A stretch of DNA of 64,000 nucleotides, taken from positions 1,364,001 to 1,428,000 of the forward strand of contig JAGFBZ010000258.1 in NCBI GenBank assembly GCA_018398805.1. The letters are read 5' to 3'. Positions within the stretch are counted from its first letter, which is position 1; each line of letters opens with the position of its first letter. Under the pieces are notes generated by a model that made no database searches, had not been told where the DNA came from, and saw only the letters and a program-made list of their open reading frames with translations. The position numbers were made by a program, and so were the translations under genes. The stretch comes from Hirundichthys speculiger. Lineage: Eukaryota; Chordata; Actinopteri; Beloniformes; Exocoetidae. Below are positions 11,532 to 22,845 of this stretch, piece after piece.

Positions 11532-11908
11532 ACTGTCAGCACCGTAATTTGAATAGTCACTTTGGTTGAAATAATCAGAACACACAGGTAAAATTGCGTT
11601 ATACTTCGCTGATGGTGGTCTGAAAGTAAATTCCAAACATTTCTTCCGTAGATCCTCTTTCTCAGGCAAGACATGCAATGTAGATTTGTTACTGTTGCAA
11701 ATAGCACTCCACCAACTTTCTCTGCCACATTTTTAATTGTTAGCTCCTCTTTGTTCGCTCGTTAGCCACCTACAGCCTGCAGCCCGTAGTGTTTTTCAAG
11801 GGGCGGGGTTATTAGCCACGGAATAGCAAATGTTCAATGTGATGTAAGCTGGTACAGGTTTTGCAATCCGCTCATGTTTCCAGCTGTTTTCTATCACAGG
11901 CTGATACA

Positions 11909-12211
11909 TACGGTGGCCCGTACGGTCAAACACAACAGAAAAGTGCGACACGCTATTGCAAAACTCACAACACAACACATTAACCCACAACGGAAATGCG
12001 ACAGACTGCTGTTTCTTTGGGAGAGTTTAATGAGAGGTAAGTAAAATGCTGCTGCTGAATGATTGTTATTAATGTCGTTATGTGTTACGTGCATTTTACT
12101 TACTTAAAATATTGTCTGTCGCATTTCCGTTGTGGGTTAATGTGTTGTGTTGTGTGTTTTGCAATAGCGTGTCACACTTTTCTGTTGTGTTTGACCGTAC
12201 GGGCCACCGTA
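11909..12211. mobile_element. 303-bp foldback element with ~98-bp arms
   Basis: The arms at about 11909-12006 and 12114-12211 are almost perfect reverse complements, beginning TACGGTGGCCCGTACGGTCA. A loop of about 107 bases separates them. GATACA flanks both ends (11903-11908 and 12212-12217), a likely 6-bp target duplication. No coding capacity. Superfamily not assigned. Confidence 0.8.
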
Positions 12212-15200
12212 GATACAGACTACAGGGGTAGAAGAGCATTTCGAAGCTGAGCATGCAAGTGCAACTTCAACTGACCTATGATCAAAAAACAAATATTAAA
12301 TGGTTTGTTGTGGAAGGAGACTTTTTACAAAACATAATTATTTAAGACACTACAATAATAACTGGAACAAAAGCAATAAGGCTCTTGTACTTTCTCCAAT
12401 TTATTTTGGAATATATCTTGAAGCAACACGGACTTCATTACTCGTTCAACTTGAATCAGGGGAGTCAGTAAGGTGTGAATGGAAATTTGCAAAAATATTA
12501 CTTTGCATATATTTAATCTTCCCTCACAATAAGATCAAATGTGATTATTTTTAGCTCTACATAGAGTGTAACATTACAAGGCTTAAGCTGCTCTTTCATG
12601 TGATGTTTTTCACATCTCTAAGTAATCAAGTGGAAAATTGATGTGGAGTTGAATATAGAGCTGTTCATTGAAACATTTTCCCCATTTTCTTTTATTTCCC
12701 TACTCGACAACCCTTAGTTGCACAGATAAGCAGTTAGCACAGTTGGAAAGATTAAGTTTTGCAGTTTCATGCAACACATGTGTGAAGAGTTGTCACTTAC
12801 AACCACATGGAGTAAGTGCTTGATTATCTCTTTTGAAAGCCAAACCTATACTTTCTTTTTCCAAACGATAAGAATAAAAAACAGACAGAGCAATAAATGC
12901 TTGAATACACTGATAAAACTATTGAGAATTTCAATATTTAGGTTTTCATTCACAAATCCTTAGCTTGATGTCTATGTATATTTTATGAAGACCGGCCATC
13001 ATTTTCTTCTTTCATTTGCATTTTTGAGCTAAAATATTTAATTTACTCCACATCAGGTATTTTCCAGTTTTGTTTTTTTCCCATCTTTGTCCCCATTAAA
13101 GTGAACAGACAGCCATGTAACAGTTTTTAATCCCCAGTCTTGAGTGTTGAGGTAATAATGTTGGAGTAATTGCAGCTCGGGGAGAAGAGCCGGCTGATTG
13201 ACAGCTCATTTAATCAGACACGGTCAAGAAGACAGAATTGAGGTTTAGAAACAGGAAGTTAATGAAGCTGGAGGGATGATCGACAGGTACAACAGCGCTG
13301 ATACACTCATCTGTCTCACTGTAATTGAAACCTCCTTCAGGAGAACAGTGTGAGGTTGATTCGCCAGTTTTTTCCTTAAATATTACAGAAAAGAAAACTA
13401 GAGCACCAGTTTGCCTCAAGGCTAAGGAGAAAAGTGGTTAATGTGAGAGCTCAGAACAATATGTCATTATTTCTAGAAAATGTTCAAAGTCATCCTTATG
13501 ATGGTGCTAAAGAAATAAAAAGGGGGACCGGACTGACTTGGACCTAAGGTCAGTGACTATATAGTAAATGCAAAATGTAATTAATCTGTGCAGTAAATTT
13601 TGAGACCAATGTGTGAGCCTCAAAAAAAGCCTCATTCATAGATCCTTGTACCTAAGAAGATCTGTCATGGATGGATGATAAAAAGAGGCTGTTGGCAAAG
13701 ATGAAACAGGCTCGAGACACCCAGTCTTAAACCTCAGGAGATGAACACTGTGTGTTTTGCGCCTTGAGCTTGCAGATGACTTGCACCACTTTTATATAGT
13801 CAGTCATTCTAAATTTCTTCCCTGGTTGTTTTGTGGTCTGTTTTGGTACTTTTTTATGTTTATTTCTTTAAAATTTTATTAATTCTAGGAATAAGTCTGT
13901 ACTGAATTTCAGCTTATTTGGGAAAAAAACAACAACCACAAACAATAACTGAAACTAAAACTCCAGCCCTCGTGTTTAAACTCAAATATTTACAGCACCA
14001 TTACATATTGACATGTCATACCAGCAGTCATGGTGACTGTAAATCAGACTATTTCCTCTAATAACGCCTTTGTAAAGTCAACTTCTTTTGGTTTGTAGTT
14101 GAATATCTTCAGTGGATGTTTGCTTTGGGTGTGAGGGATGATTAAAGGTTAAAGTTGAGACAGATTACAGAGCGCACCACTGCTCCATGAGCTTGTAAGG
14201 TGAGAATCTTTAACTTAAAAGGCAGAGCACCCCCTTATTGTGTGCACTGCTGAAGCCTCACAGTCCCAGCTGAGCCAAATGTCAAATGTTATACTGTGCA
14301 ATATACCGTGCAAATACATTGTGTACTTATTCCACTCTTTTATTGCATCATGTTTTATTGTTCTTAGTTATCAGTCAAATTCTTTCTTTTTAAATCTGCT
14401 GTAGAAGTTCAATTACATTTTTTTGGCTGATATTCTACTGAATATATAAGAAAAAAGAAGGAGTTGCAAGCATGAGAACAAATAGAAGTGTTTTCAGGGC
14501 CATAGCTCAACTCCATTTACAGAGACACCCTTCAAGGTCAAGCTTTTCGTTCTTGTATAAACTGTTTTAGCAGTGGAAACAAGCCAGCCTCTGAAAACAT
14601 ACCATGGGGGCAGAAGTAGATTGGGATATCAGGGAGTTTTACATTGGGTGGCTTCTGTCCATGTGCATGATCAATCAGCATCAGTGACTACAAAGGGAAA
14701 AAAAAAACTTTTTGCCCTCATTCATATGCTGCAGAATAAATTCAGAACAATTTCTCAGATAGAAATTCAAGAATCTTTTATAACCCACCTCCTTTGGAAC
14801 AGATCACCACATTTACAAGACACAGGACTTCATTTTGAAACCTCCCTCAAGCTCTTTCTGGTTCTCACTAAATGTAGATTTGCGTTAAATGAACCAGTGA
14901 ACAGGGATAGTCTCAGGCAGTTGTAAAAGCACTCACAGAAAAAAAACTCAGAGAAGTTCCATTTGATGGATCTTGCATGGCCCAATTGTCTCTGGGAAAC
15001 AGATGCACACGAGGGACCCATCAGCCAGCTCCACAGTTCACAAATCACTCTTAACTGTGCAGGAGTGTGAAACAATAACTCCTGGGAAGAGGCATCGGTA
15101 CTCTCAGAGCACCTCCCTCAAGCTGTACCCTCTTGTATACATGCAGCACCACACAGTTTAACATTTTTTTCTGAAGTCTGTTTTTTGTAATTTGCTTAAA

Positions 15201-17100
15201 TGATGCTTGGGTAAAACACAATGTAAAGATCCCAATGTAGGCCCACATATGCTTGATGTGAGCCAATATTCATAACCCTAACATCAATAAAAGTATTTTG
15301 ACCTTCATGTGACCTTATCTGAAGTCAACCATACGGGAATGATGCCACAGTTTTACAAGAAAATAGGAGCCAGCACAAACCAGCAAATATATTTCCTTTG
15401 AAAGTCCTTGACTTTTTCATTTTCCCAACCAACTATCTTGGCATCATGTGTTCGCTATCATAGATGAGTTTTCCTCTTTTGCTAAGTAATTCACTGTGGT
15501 AAAATTAGTTTTTCCACTATGTAATGAACATTGAAAGTGCTGTTCAGAAGATGCATGTGCCACACAGAATACAAATGCACACAGCGTCAGAGTGATGGAA
15601 AAACAAGAGGAAATTTAATCCAAATGAGCTCCCCCTTCTACTCAAGATAATTTCATAATTATTGTGAAAACTTGATAATTAACCTTTTAACTTAAAATTT
15701 AATCTGATCTCATCAGGCTGCACAAATGGCTTTACTGAAGAGCCACTTTGAGAATTTGGTGGGGAAGGAATTAAAAACTTCTCTGTCTGCTACGTACAGG
15801 TGCAGAACTACAGTTGGCTGTTTGCAGGAGTCGTCCAAATGGTCTTGTGGAACATCAGAATTTGATTAGGATCTAATTAAATTTTTTTTTATAAAACCCA
15901 GAGGAAAAACTTTTCAAATGTAGAACAAAAAAATTTGTGCAAAAATTATACACACCCCAATAAAAAAAGGGATATTACACAAATATGTGTCGCTCTAACA
16001 GAGTGACTGTGTCTTTTCCTCACAAATTTACAAAGACTGTCATATTAAATCTCCATTTTGGGGCCTTATTGTACAATGCTGATTCATAAATCCGTGACTT
16101 TTGCTCTAGATTCTGGCCTGTTGAGGGCCATCGCTTCTGATTATCATTCTGATTATCAATATCATTCTTCATTCCATCAAGTCGCTAAGTTTTGACACGT
16201 AGGCATCTAAAGAACTTATCTCAAGGTCCTCCTGTGTTCATGTGATGGTTTTAAAAACAGCTGTTTCTTACTGACAAATTGTCATTTCTGATCATCTGCA
16301 TTCTGTGATGTGAGTGAATGACCTCTTTATTATATACAACTTGGAGAATAAATCCACTTTGCACCTCTGTCGTAGTGTGTATTGTTTAACTGCCGATTGA
16401 TTGTCTCACTAGAACATATTATGTGTATGTACTTATAAATAAGATATTCCGAAATTGTTATTTGACAAAGATAAAATATCAAACAAAAGTCCAATAAATT
16501 CATGAAGAAAGAAAAAGAAATACAAAATATGCCAAATATGCTACTGTATAGGCACAGTCTTGTCCCTGGAAATCATTTGTAAGGTTTTACATACCTTGCA
16601 GATTGTCTGTAGCAGTAGCATTTTCCCATGAGCTAAAGTGCAATGTGCTTTATTTTATATGCACAATCTTTCTGAACAAATGTCAGGTGGATATCTCAAG
16701 AGACACTGTGAAGTTTTCTTCCTTCTGGGCAAAAGCACGAATGTGAATCTGTCGTGTTTTCCTGTTTATTAATTAGGTTATGCAGAAACTCTCCAGCTGA
16801 ATTTGGTGTAGAGTTATAATAGAAGAACCCATAAAATTTCTTTGCAAACTGGTGTAAATTTTGTTAAAAATAATTTTAAAAAAATGATTCAAAGTAAGAA
16901 GCTAAAAAATCATCGGCTCTTGCAGCTTTGTTGCTTTTTCCCATAATTACAGTTAAGTACTGTACTGTAAACGTAGCTTTAGTAATAGCTGACGGCACTA
17001 CCGTGAGGGCCAACGGTACTTACAAACTCAGTGCTCCTGTTCTGAGAAATGCTAAATGCTAAATGGTTCAAGCTCTTTTGCTCAGACGCCAAGGTTACAA
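12212..17100. other. AT-rich intergenic sequence, nothing recognised
   Basis: No gene, RNA gene or repeat could be supported. Open frames here lack domains and overlap on both strands. A modest conserved non-coding element could be present, but that needs comparison with other genomes. Confidence 0.4.
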
Positions 17101-17260
17101 GGTCTACGCCAAAACCCTTATTCCAATACAGTTGGAATGCTGTGTAAAACATAAATAAAAAGAGAATGCAATGATTTGCAAATCTCATATTTTATTCCCC
17201 ATAGAACATAAAGAACATGTCAGATGTTTAAAGTGATACAGTTTACCATTTCAGGAAAAG
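17100..17260. repeat. Dispersed DNA-transposon-like repeat fragment
   Basis: The block TTGGAATGCTGTGTAAAA, then AGAGAATGCAATGATTTGCA, then AATCTCATATTTTATTC is, as I recall it, part of an abundant fish interspersed repeat. Ends not defined. Confidence 0.4.
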
Positions 17261-17279
17261 TATTATCTCATTTGTAATG

Positions 17280-18135
17280 ATGAGAAGTTGAGGACTCAGG
17301 TGACTCGGGTAGCTGGAGAAATCCAACAAAAGTTATTTTATTCATGAAATAACACAAAATGCTTCCAGGGCAGGAATGTCCAGAAACAAAACTAATAAAT
17401 GAGGTTAATAAGGATGAAAACTAGAGGGAATGACAAGACAACACAGGAGCTGACAAGAACAAACAGATGGTCCAGCAAGGAAGTGGGGAAAAGCCAAGAC
17501 TTAAATAGACCGAGGGTGAACTAGACACAGGTGCAAACAATCAAAGGGATGAAACACAGAGGAAGTAGCACAGAACAAAACCAAACAGGGAAACAGACCG
17601 TCAAAATGAAACAGGAAGTAAAGTTAGCAGCAACAGAAAAGAATACAAACTACAAAAAAAAGCAGCTGCTTTTCAACAAGTGGGACACAATCGTGAAGTG
17701 GAACGAAATGTATTGGATGTTTTAAACTTTTTTAACAAAAAAGGAAGTACAGACAAAGAGACAGGACAGGCGGTGATGGATGTGGTGTGTGTAATATGCT
17801 GATGTATGGGGCGTTTGTGTGGTGTGCTGTTTATAATTTAATGTGTGGAGGTTTGTGTTGTAATATTTTATGCAATCCCCCCCATTTCCACCTGAGCTGA
17901 AGCTGTCAAGAGTGCAGAGGAGATGGAGGACCCAAACGCAGGAGTTCACAAAAAATAATTTATTTTGCAAAACAAAACTAAAAGTCCAAGGAAACAAAAA
18001 AAAAAAAATCCATAAAAGTTCAAGCAGGGGAACATGGAGGAAAAACAAGTGACCAAAAACCAAGAGAGTACTTACAGGACACGAGACAACGGACCAGCAC
18101 AGACAGGGGTGATGACAAGACTTAAATATGTTTAG
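17280..18135. repeat. Two related dispersed repeat fragments
   Basis: Segments about 17280-17600 and 17895-18130 share layout: a 'GAGGACYCAGG'-like start, then AAAAGTTATTTTATT-like, then AACAAAACTA, then ACAAGACAACACAGG-like, ending GACTTAAAT. A reverse-oriented relative with GTTTC/TTCCTGTTT blocks lies near 39130-39340. The repeat appears common in fish genomes, but its class is unknown to me. Confidence 0.4.
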
Positions 18136-18689
18136 CCAAGTTTCATCCTTGGACATTTCCTGGCCAACCCACAGCCAGTCAAAGCGGTCTGCACAATTAC
18201 CAATCCAATATATTCTCTTCAAAGGAGGAATGACTAAAACCTATAAAATGTTGCTGAATGTTGAGACAAAACTGCCATGTCGATGCTTGTTTTTAGCAAG
18301 AGGTTTCGGGGAAAAAAAAGTTGAGGATGAGATTTGAGGATTTGAAGACGTCATCTACTGTTACTGCAGCAGCAGAAATGTGCTGCTTCTTCTACAAGCA
18401 GGTTAATTAAGAGAACATTTTTCCAAAGCCATACTTTTACAGATGATCATAGCAACAAGATAGACTTTATCTCAACCTGAGAAATCATGTCTTAGAAAAT
18501 GAGTAGATATTTTATTAGATAGACATCACACAGCAAATACCTTCATCATAAATGAAACATAGTGTTTGAAGGCTGCAGGAATTAATCGGCACTTCCTTAG
18601 AGCATTCTCTGTTTAGACTACCCATTATCAGCTGAAGTAATGTGTTACATACATGAACTAGAGCCACATGTGCGTGTAATACCACACAG

Positions 18690-19198
18690 AGAAGCTGTAC
18701 CCTCAAAGTAGCACAAATAGTGTACATAGAAGTTGTAGTTCTTTGGCTCTGGCACCTCCATGCATTCAGTGGTGATGCTGAATAGCTGGACAAGAATATT
18801 GTTTGCGGTGCCGTTTGCAGTTCTTACCGAAAGAGTTTGTGGTGTTTCCAGGGCATTTTCCCTCACTAACAGTGAAAGGAGAGTTCCACAAAATTGTAAT
18901 CTGCGATGTGTATCCAATTGCATTTGAGAAATATTTAAATCTAGTTCCTTTAAAGGATTTTCTTTGGTCTTTGGTGACTGGAACCATTGATTGCACTCAT
19001 GTTCCAGTTCATAGAGCCTTGGGAGAACACAAGGGCAGCTTTGTCAAAAGAAAGGCCTTTTGGAGCATCAATATTCAGGTAAAATCAGTTGTGGGTTGGA
19101 ACATTGTTTAGTGTGCCAGGTATAAATTACTACATCCTTTAGATTCTTCACCGTTACCCCCTCATTATGATGTTAATCTGACATAATCATGGAGATGA
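18690..19198 (+). pseudogene. Harbinger (PIF/HARBI1-type) transposase remnant, 5' part
   Basis: Plus-strand frames give, with shifts, FGSGT..MHSV, then a degraded GDAE-LDKNTVC block, then EFVVFPGHFPSLTVKGEFHKI, then GTIDCTHVPVHRALGEHKGS, then FVKRKAFWSINIQ. The 'GTIDCTH' block holds the first catalytic aspartate of PIF/Harbinger transposases, and 'FVNRK.FHSINVQ' normally follows. After SINIQ comes a donor (CAG|GTAAAA at about 19078), and an acceptor lies near 19187 (GGAG|ATGACTTGTGAC). The next exon starts ATGACTTGTGAC (MTCD, compare the usual 'MICD') and is cut at 19206 by the hAT element. It continues at 33788. Stops and shifts make it non-functional. Confidence 0.75.
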
Positions 19199-19206
19199 CT
19201 TGTGAC
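19199..19206. repeat. 8-bp target-site duplication, left copy
   Basis: CTTGTGAC lies immediately left of the hAT terminus at 19207. The identical 8 bases lie immediately right of the opposite terminus at 33780-33787. Confidence 0.85.
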
Positions 19207-19566
19207 CAGGGCTGGACTGGGACCAAAAAATGGCCCGGGCATTTTTGATCCCTGGCGGCCCACCATACGCCGGGGATCAAAAATGCCGGTTATTTATACG
19301 ATATGCGGAAGCACATGCTGCATGTTGTATACTATGTGCACATAGTGAAGTTTCAAAAATTAAAATAAAGTGGTGTTAGTGTCCCTAGTGTTACTTCTGT
19401 CTACCAATTATTTATCATGCATTTCAGCAAAGCAATGTTTCACTAATATTTTAACACACTTAACACTGTAAATTGGACACCAAATCTACTCAAAAGCATT
19501 ATTTGACAACAAAGACTAAACCACACACAGACACACACACACACACACACATACACACAGAAACCA
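19207..19566 (-). repeat. hAT 3'-end segment with (CA)n, first copy
   Basis: Near-identical to 32676-33011. It includes the terminus, GATCAAAAATGCCGGTTATT, and a CA-rich tract (about 19523-19557) that leads directly into the tRNA-Leu gene. No coding sequence. Confidence 0.85.
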
Positions 19567-19649
19567 GTCAGGATGGCCGAGTGGTCTAAGGCGCTGCGTT
19601 CAGGTCGCAGTCTCCCCTTGAGGCGTGGGTTCGAATCCCACTTCTGACA
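19567..19649 (+). tRNA. tRNA-Leu (anticodon CAG)
   Basis: 83 bases with a complete class II cloverleaf. The acceptor stem GTCAGGA pairs with TTCTGAC (one G-U) and has discriminator A. The D-arm is GCC/GGC, and box A TGGCCGAGTGG is intact. The anticodon stem CTGCG/CGCAG is perfect around loop TTCAGGT, giving anticodon CAG at 19600-19602. A leucine-type long variable arm follows. The T-arm GTGGG-TTCGAAT-CCCAC is perfect, with box B GGTTCGAATCC. It differs from the usual vertebrate tRNA-Leu(CAG), as I remember it, at only a couple of positions. It is the most intact of six copies in the array. The downstream sequence has only TTT within 15 bases, a weak Pol III terminator, so transcripts could read on into the SINE-like body. 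It sits inside a hAT insertion. Confidence 0.88.
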
Positions 19650-19752
19650 GCTCTTTATCGTCAGGTTTGGCCTTGAGTCCCAGTTGCTTCAACATCCAAT
19701 GTGAGCCGAATCAATCGTGTGAATCACTTTGCTGTGGAGACTGAAATAGAAT
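19650..19752 (+). repeat. SINE-like body following the tRNA-Leu gene
   Basis: GTTTGGCCTTGAGTCCCAG, then CCAATGTGAGCCGAATCAAT, then CGTGTGAATCAC and CTGTGGAGACTG. This follows every full tRNA-Leu copy in the array (also 20185-20292, 28654-28762, 29588-29698, 30931-31026, 31466-31576), and occurs without a full tRNA near 20515-20640, 28890-29015, 31111-31172 and 31706-31762. It aligns with the body of the independent SINE at 51762-51932 (shared CCAAATCAATC, GTG..TCA, CTGTGG.GAC). Confidence 0.75.
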
Positions 19753-20101
19753 ATCCAACTGGCGATTCGTCTGTCCATCTAACCAACTGGATTTCTGTCT
19801 GTCCAACTGTCTATTCATCTATCTATCTGTCTGACCAAATGGTGATTCGTCTGTCCATCTATCCAACTGGCTAGTGGTCTGTCCATCTATCCAACTGGCG
19901 ATTCGTCTGTCCCTCTATCCAACTGGCTGTTCGTCTATCTATCTATCCAACTGGCTGTCCATCTATCCAACTGGCTATCCGTCTGTCCATCTAACCAACT
20001 GGATTTCCATTTGTCCATCTGTCCAACTGTCTATTCATCTATCTATCTATCTAACCAACTGGCTATTCGTCTGTACATCTATCTACCACTCACACACACC
20101 A

Positions 20102-20184
20102 GTCAGGATGGCCGAGCGGTCTAAGGCGCTGCGTTCAGGTTGCAGTCTCCCCTTGAGGCATAGGTTCCAATCCCACTTCTGACA
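20102..20184 (+). pseudogene. tRNA-Leu-derived copy 2
   Basis: 83 bases. The acceptor stem and anticodon CAG are kept, but the T-stem is broken (ATAGG against CCCAC) and box B has a G to C change (GGTTCCAATCC). Probably not an efficient tRNA gene. Confidence 0.8.
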
Positions 20185-20499
20185 GCTCGTTATCATCAGG
20201 TTTGGCCTTGAGTCCCAGTTGCTTCAACATCCAATGTAAAACCTGAGCCAAATCAATCGTGTGAATCACTTCGCTGTGGAGACTGAAATAGAATATCCAA
20301 CTGGCTATCCGTCTGTCCATCTATCCAAATGGCTATTCGACTCTCCATCCATACAACTGGCTATCCGTCTGTCTATCTATCCAACTGGCTGTCCATCTAT
20401 CCAACTGGCTAGTGGTCTGTCCATCTATCCAACTGGCGATTCGTCTGTCCCTCTATCCAACTGGCTATCCGTCTGTCCATCTAACCAACTGGATTTCCA

Positions 20500-20520
20500 G
20501 GATTCGAATCCCACTTCTAC
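20500..20520 (+). pseudogene. Stray tRNA-Leu T-arm fragment
   Basis: GGATTCGAATCCCACTTCTA and C, equal to the 3' end of the tRNA-Leu, joined directly to satellite on the left and to the SINE-like body on the right. Same junction at 28873-28893 and 29919-29939, so it spread by duplication. Confidence 0.75.
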
Positions 20521-21459
20521 AGCTCTTTATCGTCAGGTTTGGCCTTGAGTCCCAGTCTCTTCAACATCCAACATCCAATGTAAAACCTGAGCCAAATCAA
20601 TCGTGTGAATCACTTCGCTGTGGAGACTGAAATAGAATATCCAACTGGCTAGCCGTCTGGATTTCCAACTGTCTATTCATCTATCTATCTATCCAACTGG
20701 CTATCCGTCTGTCCATCTATCCAAATTGCGATCCGTCTGTCCATCTATCCAACTGGCTATTCGTCTGACCATCTATCCAACTGGTTAGTGGTCTGTCCAT
20801 CTAACCAACTTGTATCTGTCCTGTCCATCTAACCAATTGGATTTCTGTCTGTCCAACTGTCTATTCATCTATCTATCTGTCTGACCAAATGACGATTCGT
20901 CTGACCATCTATCCAACTTGCTATCCATCTATCCAACTGGCTTTTCGACTGTCCATCTATCCAAACTGCGATCCGTCTGTCCATCTATCCAACTGGCTAT
21001 TCGCCTGATCATCTATCCAACTGGCTGTTCGTCTATCCAACTGGTTAGTGGTCTGTCCATCTAACCAACTGGCTATCTGTCTGACCATCTATCCGTCTGT
21101 CCATCTAACCAACTTGATTTCTGTCTGTCCAACTGTCTATTCATCTATCTATCTGTCTGACCAAATAGCGATTCGTCTGACCATCTATCCAACTGGCTAT
21201 TCGTCTGACCATCTATCCAACTGGCTGTTCGTCTATCCAAATGGTTAGTGGTCTGTCCATCCAACCAACTGGCTATCTGTCTGACCATCTATCCAACTGG
21301 CTATCCGTCTGTCCATCTAACCAACTGGATTTCTGTCTGTCCAACTGTCTATTCATCTATCTATCTGTCTGACCAAATGGCGATTTGTCTGTCCATCTAT
21401 CCAACTGGCTATCCATCTGTCCATCTATCTACCACTCACACATACACAAACACACACCA

Positions 21460-21495
21460 GTCAGGATGGCCGAGCGGTCTAAGGCGCTGCGTTCA
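21460..21495 (+). pseudogene. tRNA-Leu-derived copy 3, 5' part
   Basis: First 36 bases of the tRNA, through box A to TGCGTTCA in the anticodon loop, then cut by the 7.1-kb transposon. The rest lies at 28600-28653. Confidence 0.85.
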
Positions 21496-21520
21496 AGCTG
21501 GGGAACAATCGGCCAGGTAA

Positions 21521-21602
21521 GATGGGGAAGAAAGGGGAAGAAGGGGGAAGAAGAAAAAGGAAGGGGAAAGGGAAAAAAGAGAAAAAGAAAGAGAAAAGAC
21601 GA
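21521..21602. repeat. Purine-rich tract
   Basis: About 80 bases of almost only G and A (GATGGGGAAGAAAGGGGAAG onward) close to the left end of the 7.1-kb transposon. Confidence 0.9.
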
Positions 21603-22471
21603 GCATTCGTGATCATAACACTCTGTTTCATGCACCATTAGCCACAGAAACAGTAGTTTAGAATGTTTGATACTTTTGAAAGACTTCGCCTGGATTCGAA
21701 CCCGCGAGTGTGGTAAATGGTGCGTTCAAGGTAAACAGAAAATAGATCTGCCCTGCAGACACATTTCTTTTTTAAATAATCATGTAATAACTATGTAATT
21801 GTACTATATGTATCAGTAATATTATTTATATTTGTTTATATGAGTACAGACACTGACATATTTGAAATCTGTCATGTCTGTTGATAATTATGTGATATTA
21901 TTAACATTATTAATGTGTTATTCTTTGTGTTTCCTCTTCCACTTACCTGGAGAACTGGGATGCTCAATGCAGGTGGATATCATCACTTGGAGCTTTCCAT
22001 TGCCAGCCTTCATTCTGCAACATCTCCACATGAAACCACCTCCTATATTTGCATCTACTTCACAATTAAGTCCTTGTCATTTATCTTTGTTTGTGGCATC
22101 TAATGTTGCTTTTTCAGGTTTCTTTTATGTTGTGTGAAATGAATTTTGTAAATAAACATTTTTAAAAATTCAAAATTGTTGTTGTTTTAATGTAATAACT
22201 CAAAAAAACACCCAATTTCTTCTTCAAGTTTTACAATATTTAATTATAACAAATAAATAATGCAAACAGAACAGAAACACACAAAACAGTTCTTAATGTT
22301 AATTAAACACTTAATAAAATTACAAAAAATTAAATAAATATATATATATATAATAAAAATAAATAAAATAAAAAAAATAAAATAAAAAAAAATAAAAAAT
22401 AAATAAAAAAAAATAAAAAAAAAATATTAATAAAAAAAATATTTAAACTATTTACAACTATTTACAATCAA
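21603..22471. other. 3' flank inside the 7.1-kb transposon
   Basis: Minus-strand GGTTCGAATCC at 21691-21701, with CGCG before it, looks like an isolated tRNA T-arm. A plus-strand AATAAA at 22151-22156 follows a short open frame ending at 22137, so a small plus-strand transcript could end here, but nothing supports coding. From 22325 to 22445 the sequence is A-rich AAATA-type low complexity. Confidence 0.45.
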
Positions 22472-22724
22472 TTATTTAAGGAAATTTCTCCTCATCTCCT
22501 CCAACCATTGCTGCTTTGTGAGTGCCTCGAAATTCGGGCAGTACACTTTCCCACGGAAGTGACTGTGGCCAGTCTCTGCTGTGCGGAACTGGCCACATTT
22601 CTTGCAGGTGTTTGCCTCCACAGTCCTTCTGTATGGCCTCTTCGGGGTGGGACCAGCTGTCACAGGCAGGACATATTGATAAAGAACAACAGGTTGTCCT
22701 GCCTGTGTGACAACCTGTGGGACA

Positions 22725-22845
22725 ACTGAGGCTGCTGGGGCTGCTGGGGCTGCTGAGGCTGCTGGGACTGCTGAGGCTGCTGAGGCTGCTGGGACTGCTG
22801 GGGCTGCTGGGCTGCTGGGACTGCTGAGGCTGCTGGGGCGCTACA
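22725..22845. repeat. Gln/Pro-coding trinucleotide-type tandem repeat
   Basis: Tandem GCTGCTGGG/GCTGCTGAG nonamers. On the minus strand they encode QQPQQSQQP-type sequence in the C-terminal region of the transposase. The reading frame slips inside it. Confidence 0.9.

Larger units (their letters stand above)
10211..11735 (-). pseudogene. THAP-domain exon, split by a hAT insertion
   Basis: Minus-strand frames at 11735-11532 carry a THAP zinc-finger-like pattern: an AEKVGGVLFATVTNLH start, then LPEKEDLRKKCLEF, then PVCSDYFNQSDYSNYGADS. This matches the family layout of LP-x-ELR-x-x-W and a C-x-x-HF-like block, with W changed to C and HF to YF here. The frame shifts once near 11680. At 11532 a hAT element interrupts it. 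On its far side, 10286 leftwards, the frame resumes degenerately with a block like KPGSVPS and ends at donor A|GTAAGT (10211/10210). THAP domains bind DNA in P-element-type transposases and in host THAP genes. The presence of a short first exon followed by a donor fits either. Clearly decayed. Confidence 0.55.
19753..21459. repeat. tRNA/SINE-associated satellite, left block
   Basis: Tandem, degenerate units of roughly 24-32 bases built from CTATCCAACTGGCTATCCGT and CTGTCCATC, with simpler CTATCTAT runs. Contains tRNA-derived copy 2 (20102-20184), SINE-like bodies and a stray tRNA T-arm fragment (20500-20520). Open frames such as the IYPTGYPSVHLSNWL-type ones are artefacts of the repeat. The stretch after copy 2 (20185-21459) is near-identical to 29588-30847. 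Confidence 0.9.

Noticed and set aside
19874..21520. Many open frames with IYPTGYPSVHLSNWL-like repeats on the plus strand, also at 29664-32071
   Set aside because: They are translations of the CTATCCAACTGGCTATCCGT satellite in several frames. A non-coding tandem repeat explains them.
21721..21728. TGCGTTCA here as an alternative left target duplication of the 7.1-kb transposon
   Set aside because: Sequence inside it shows no match to the right terminus, while AGCTGGGGAA at 21496 does. Also, the tRNA is already cut at 21495.
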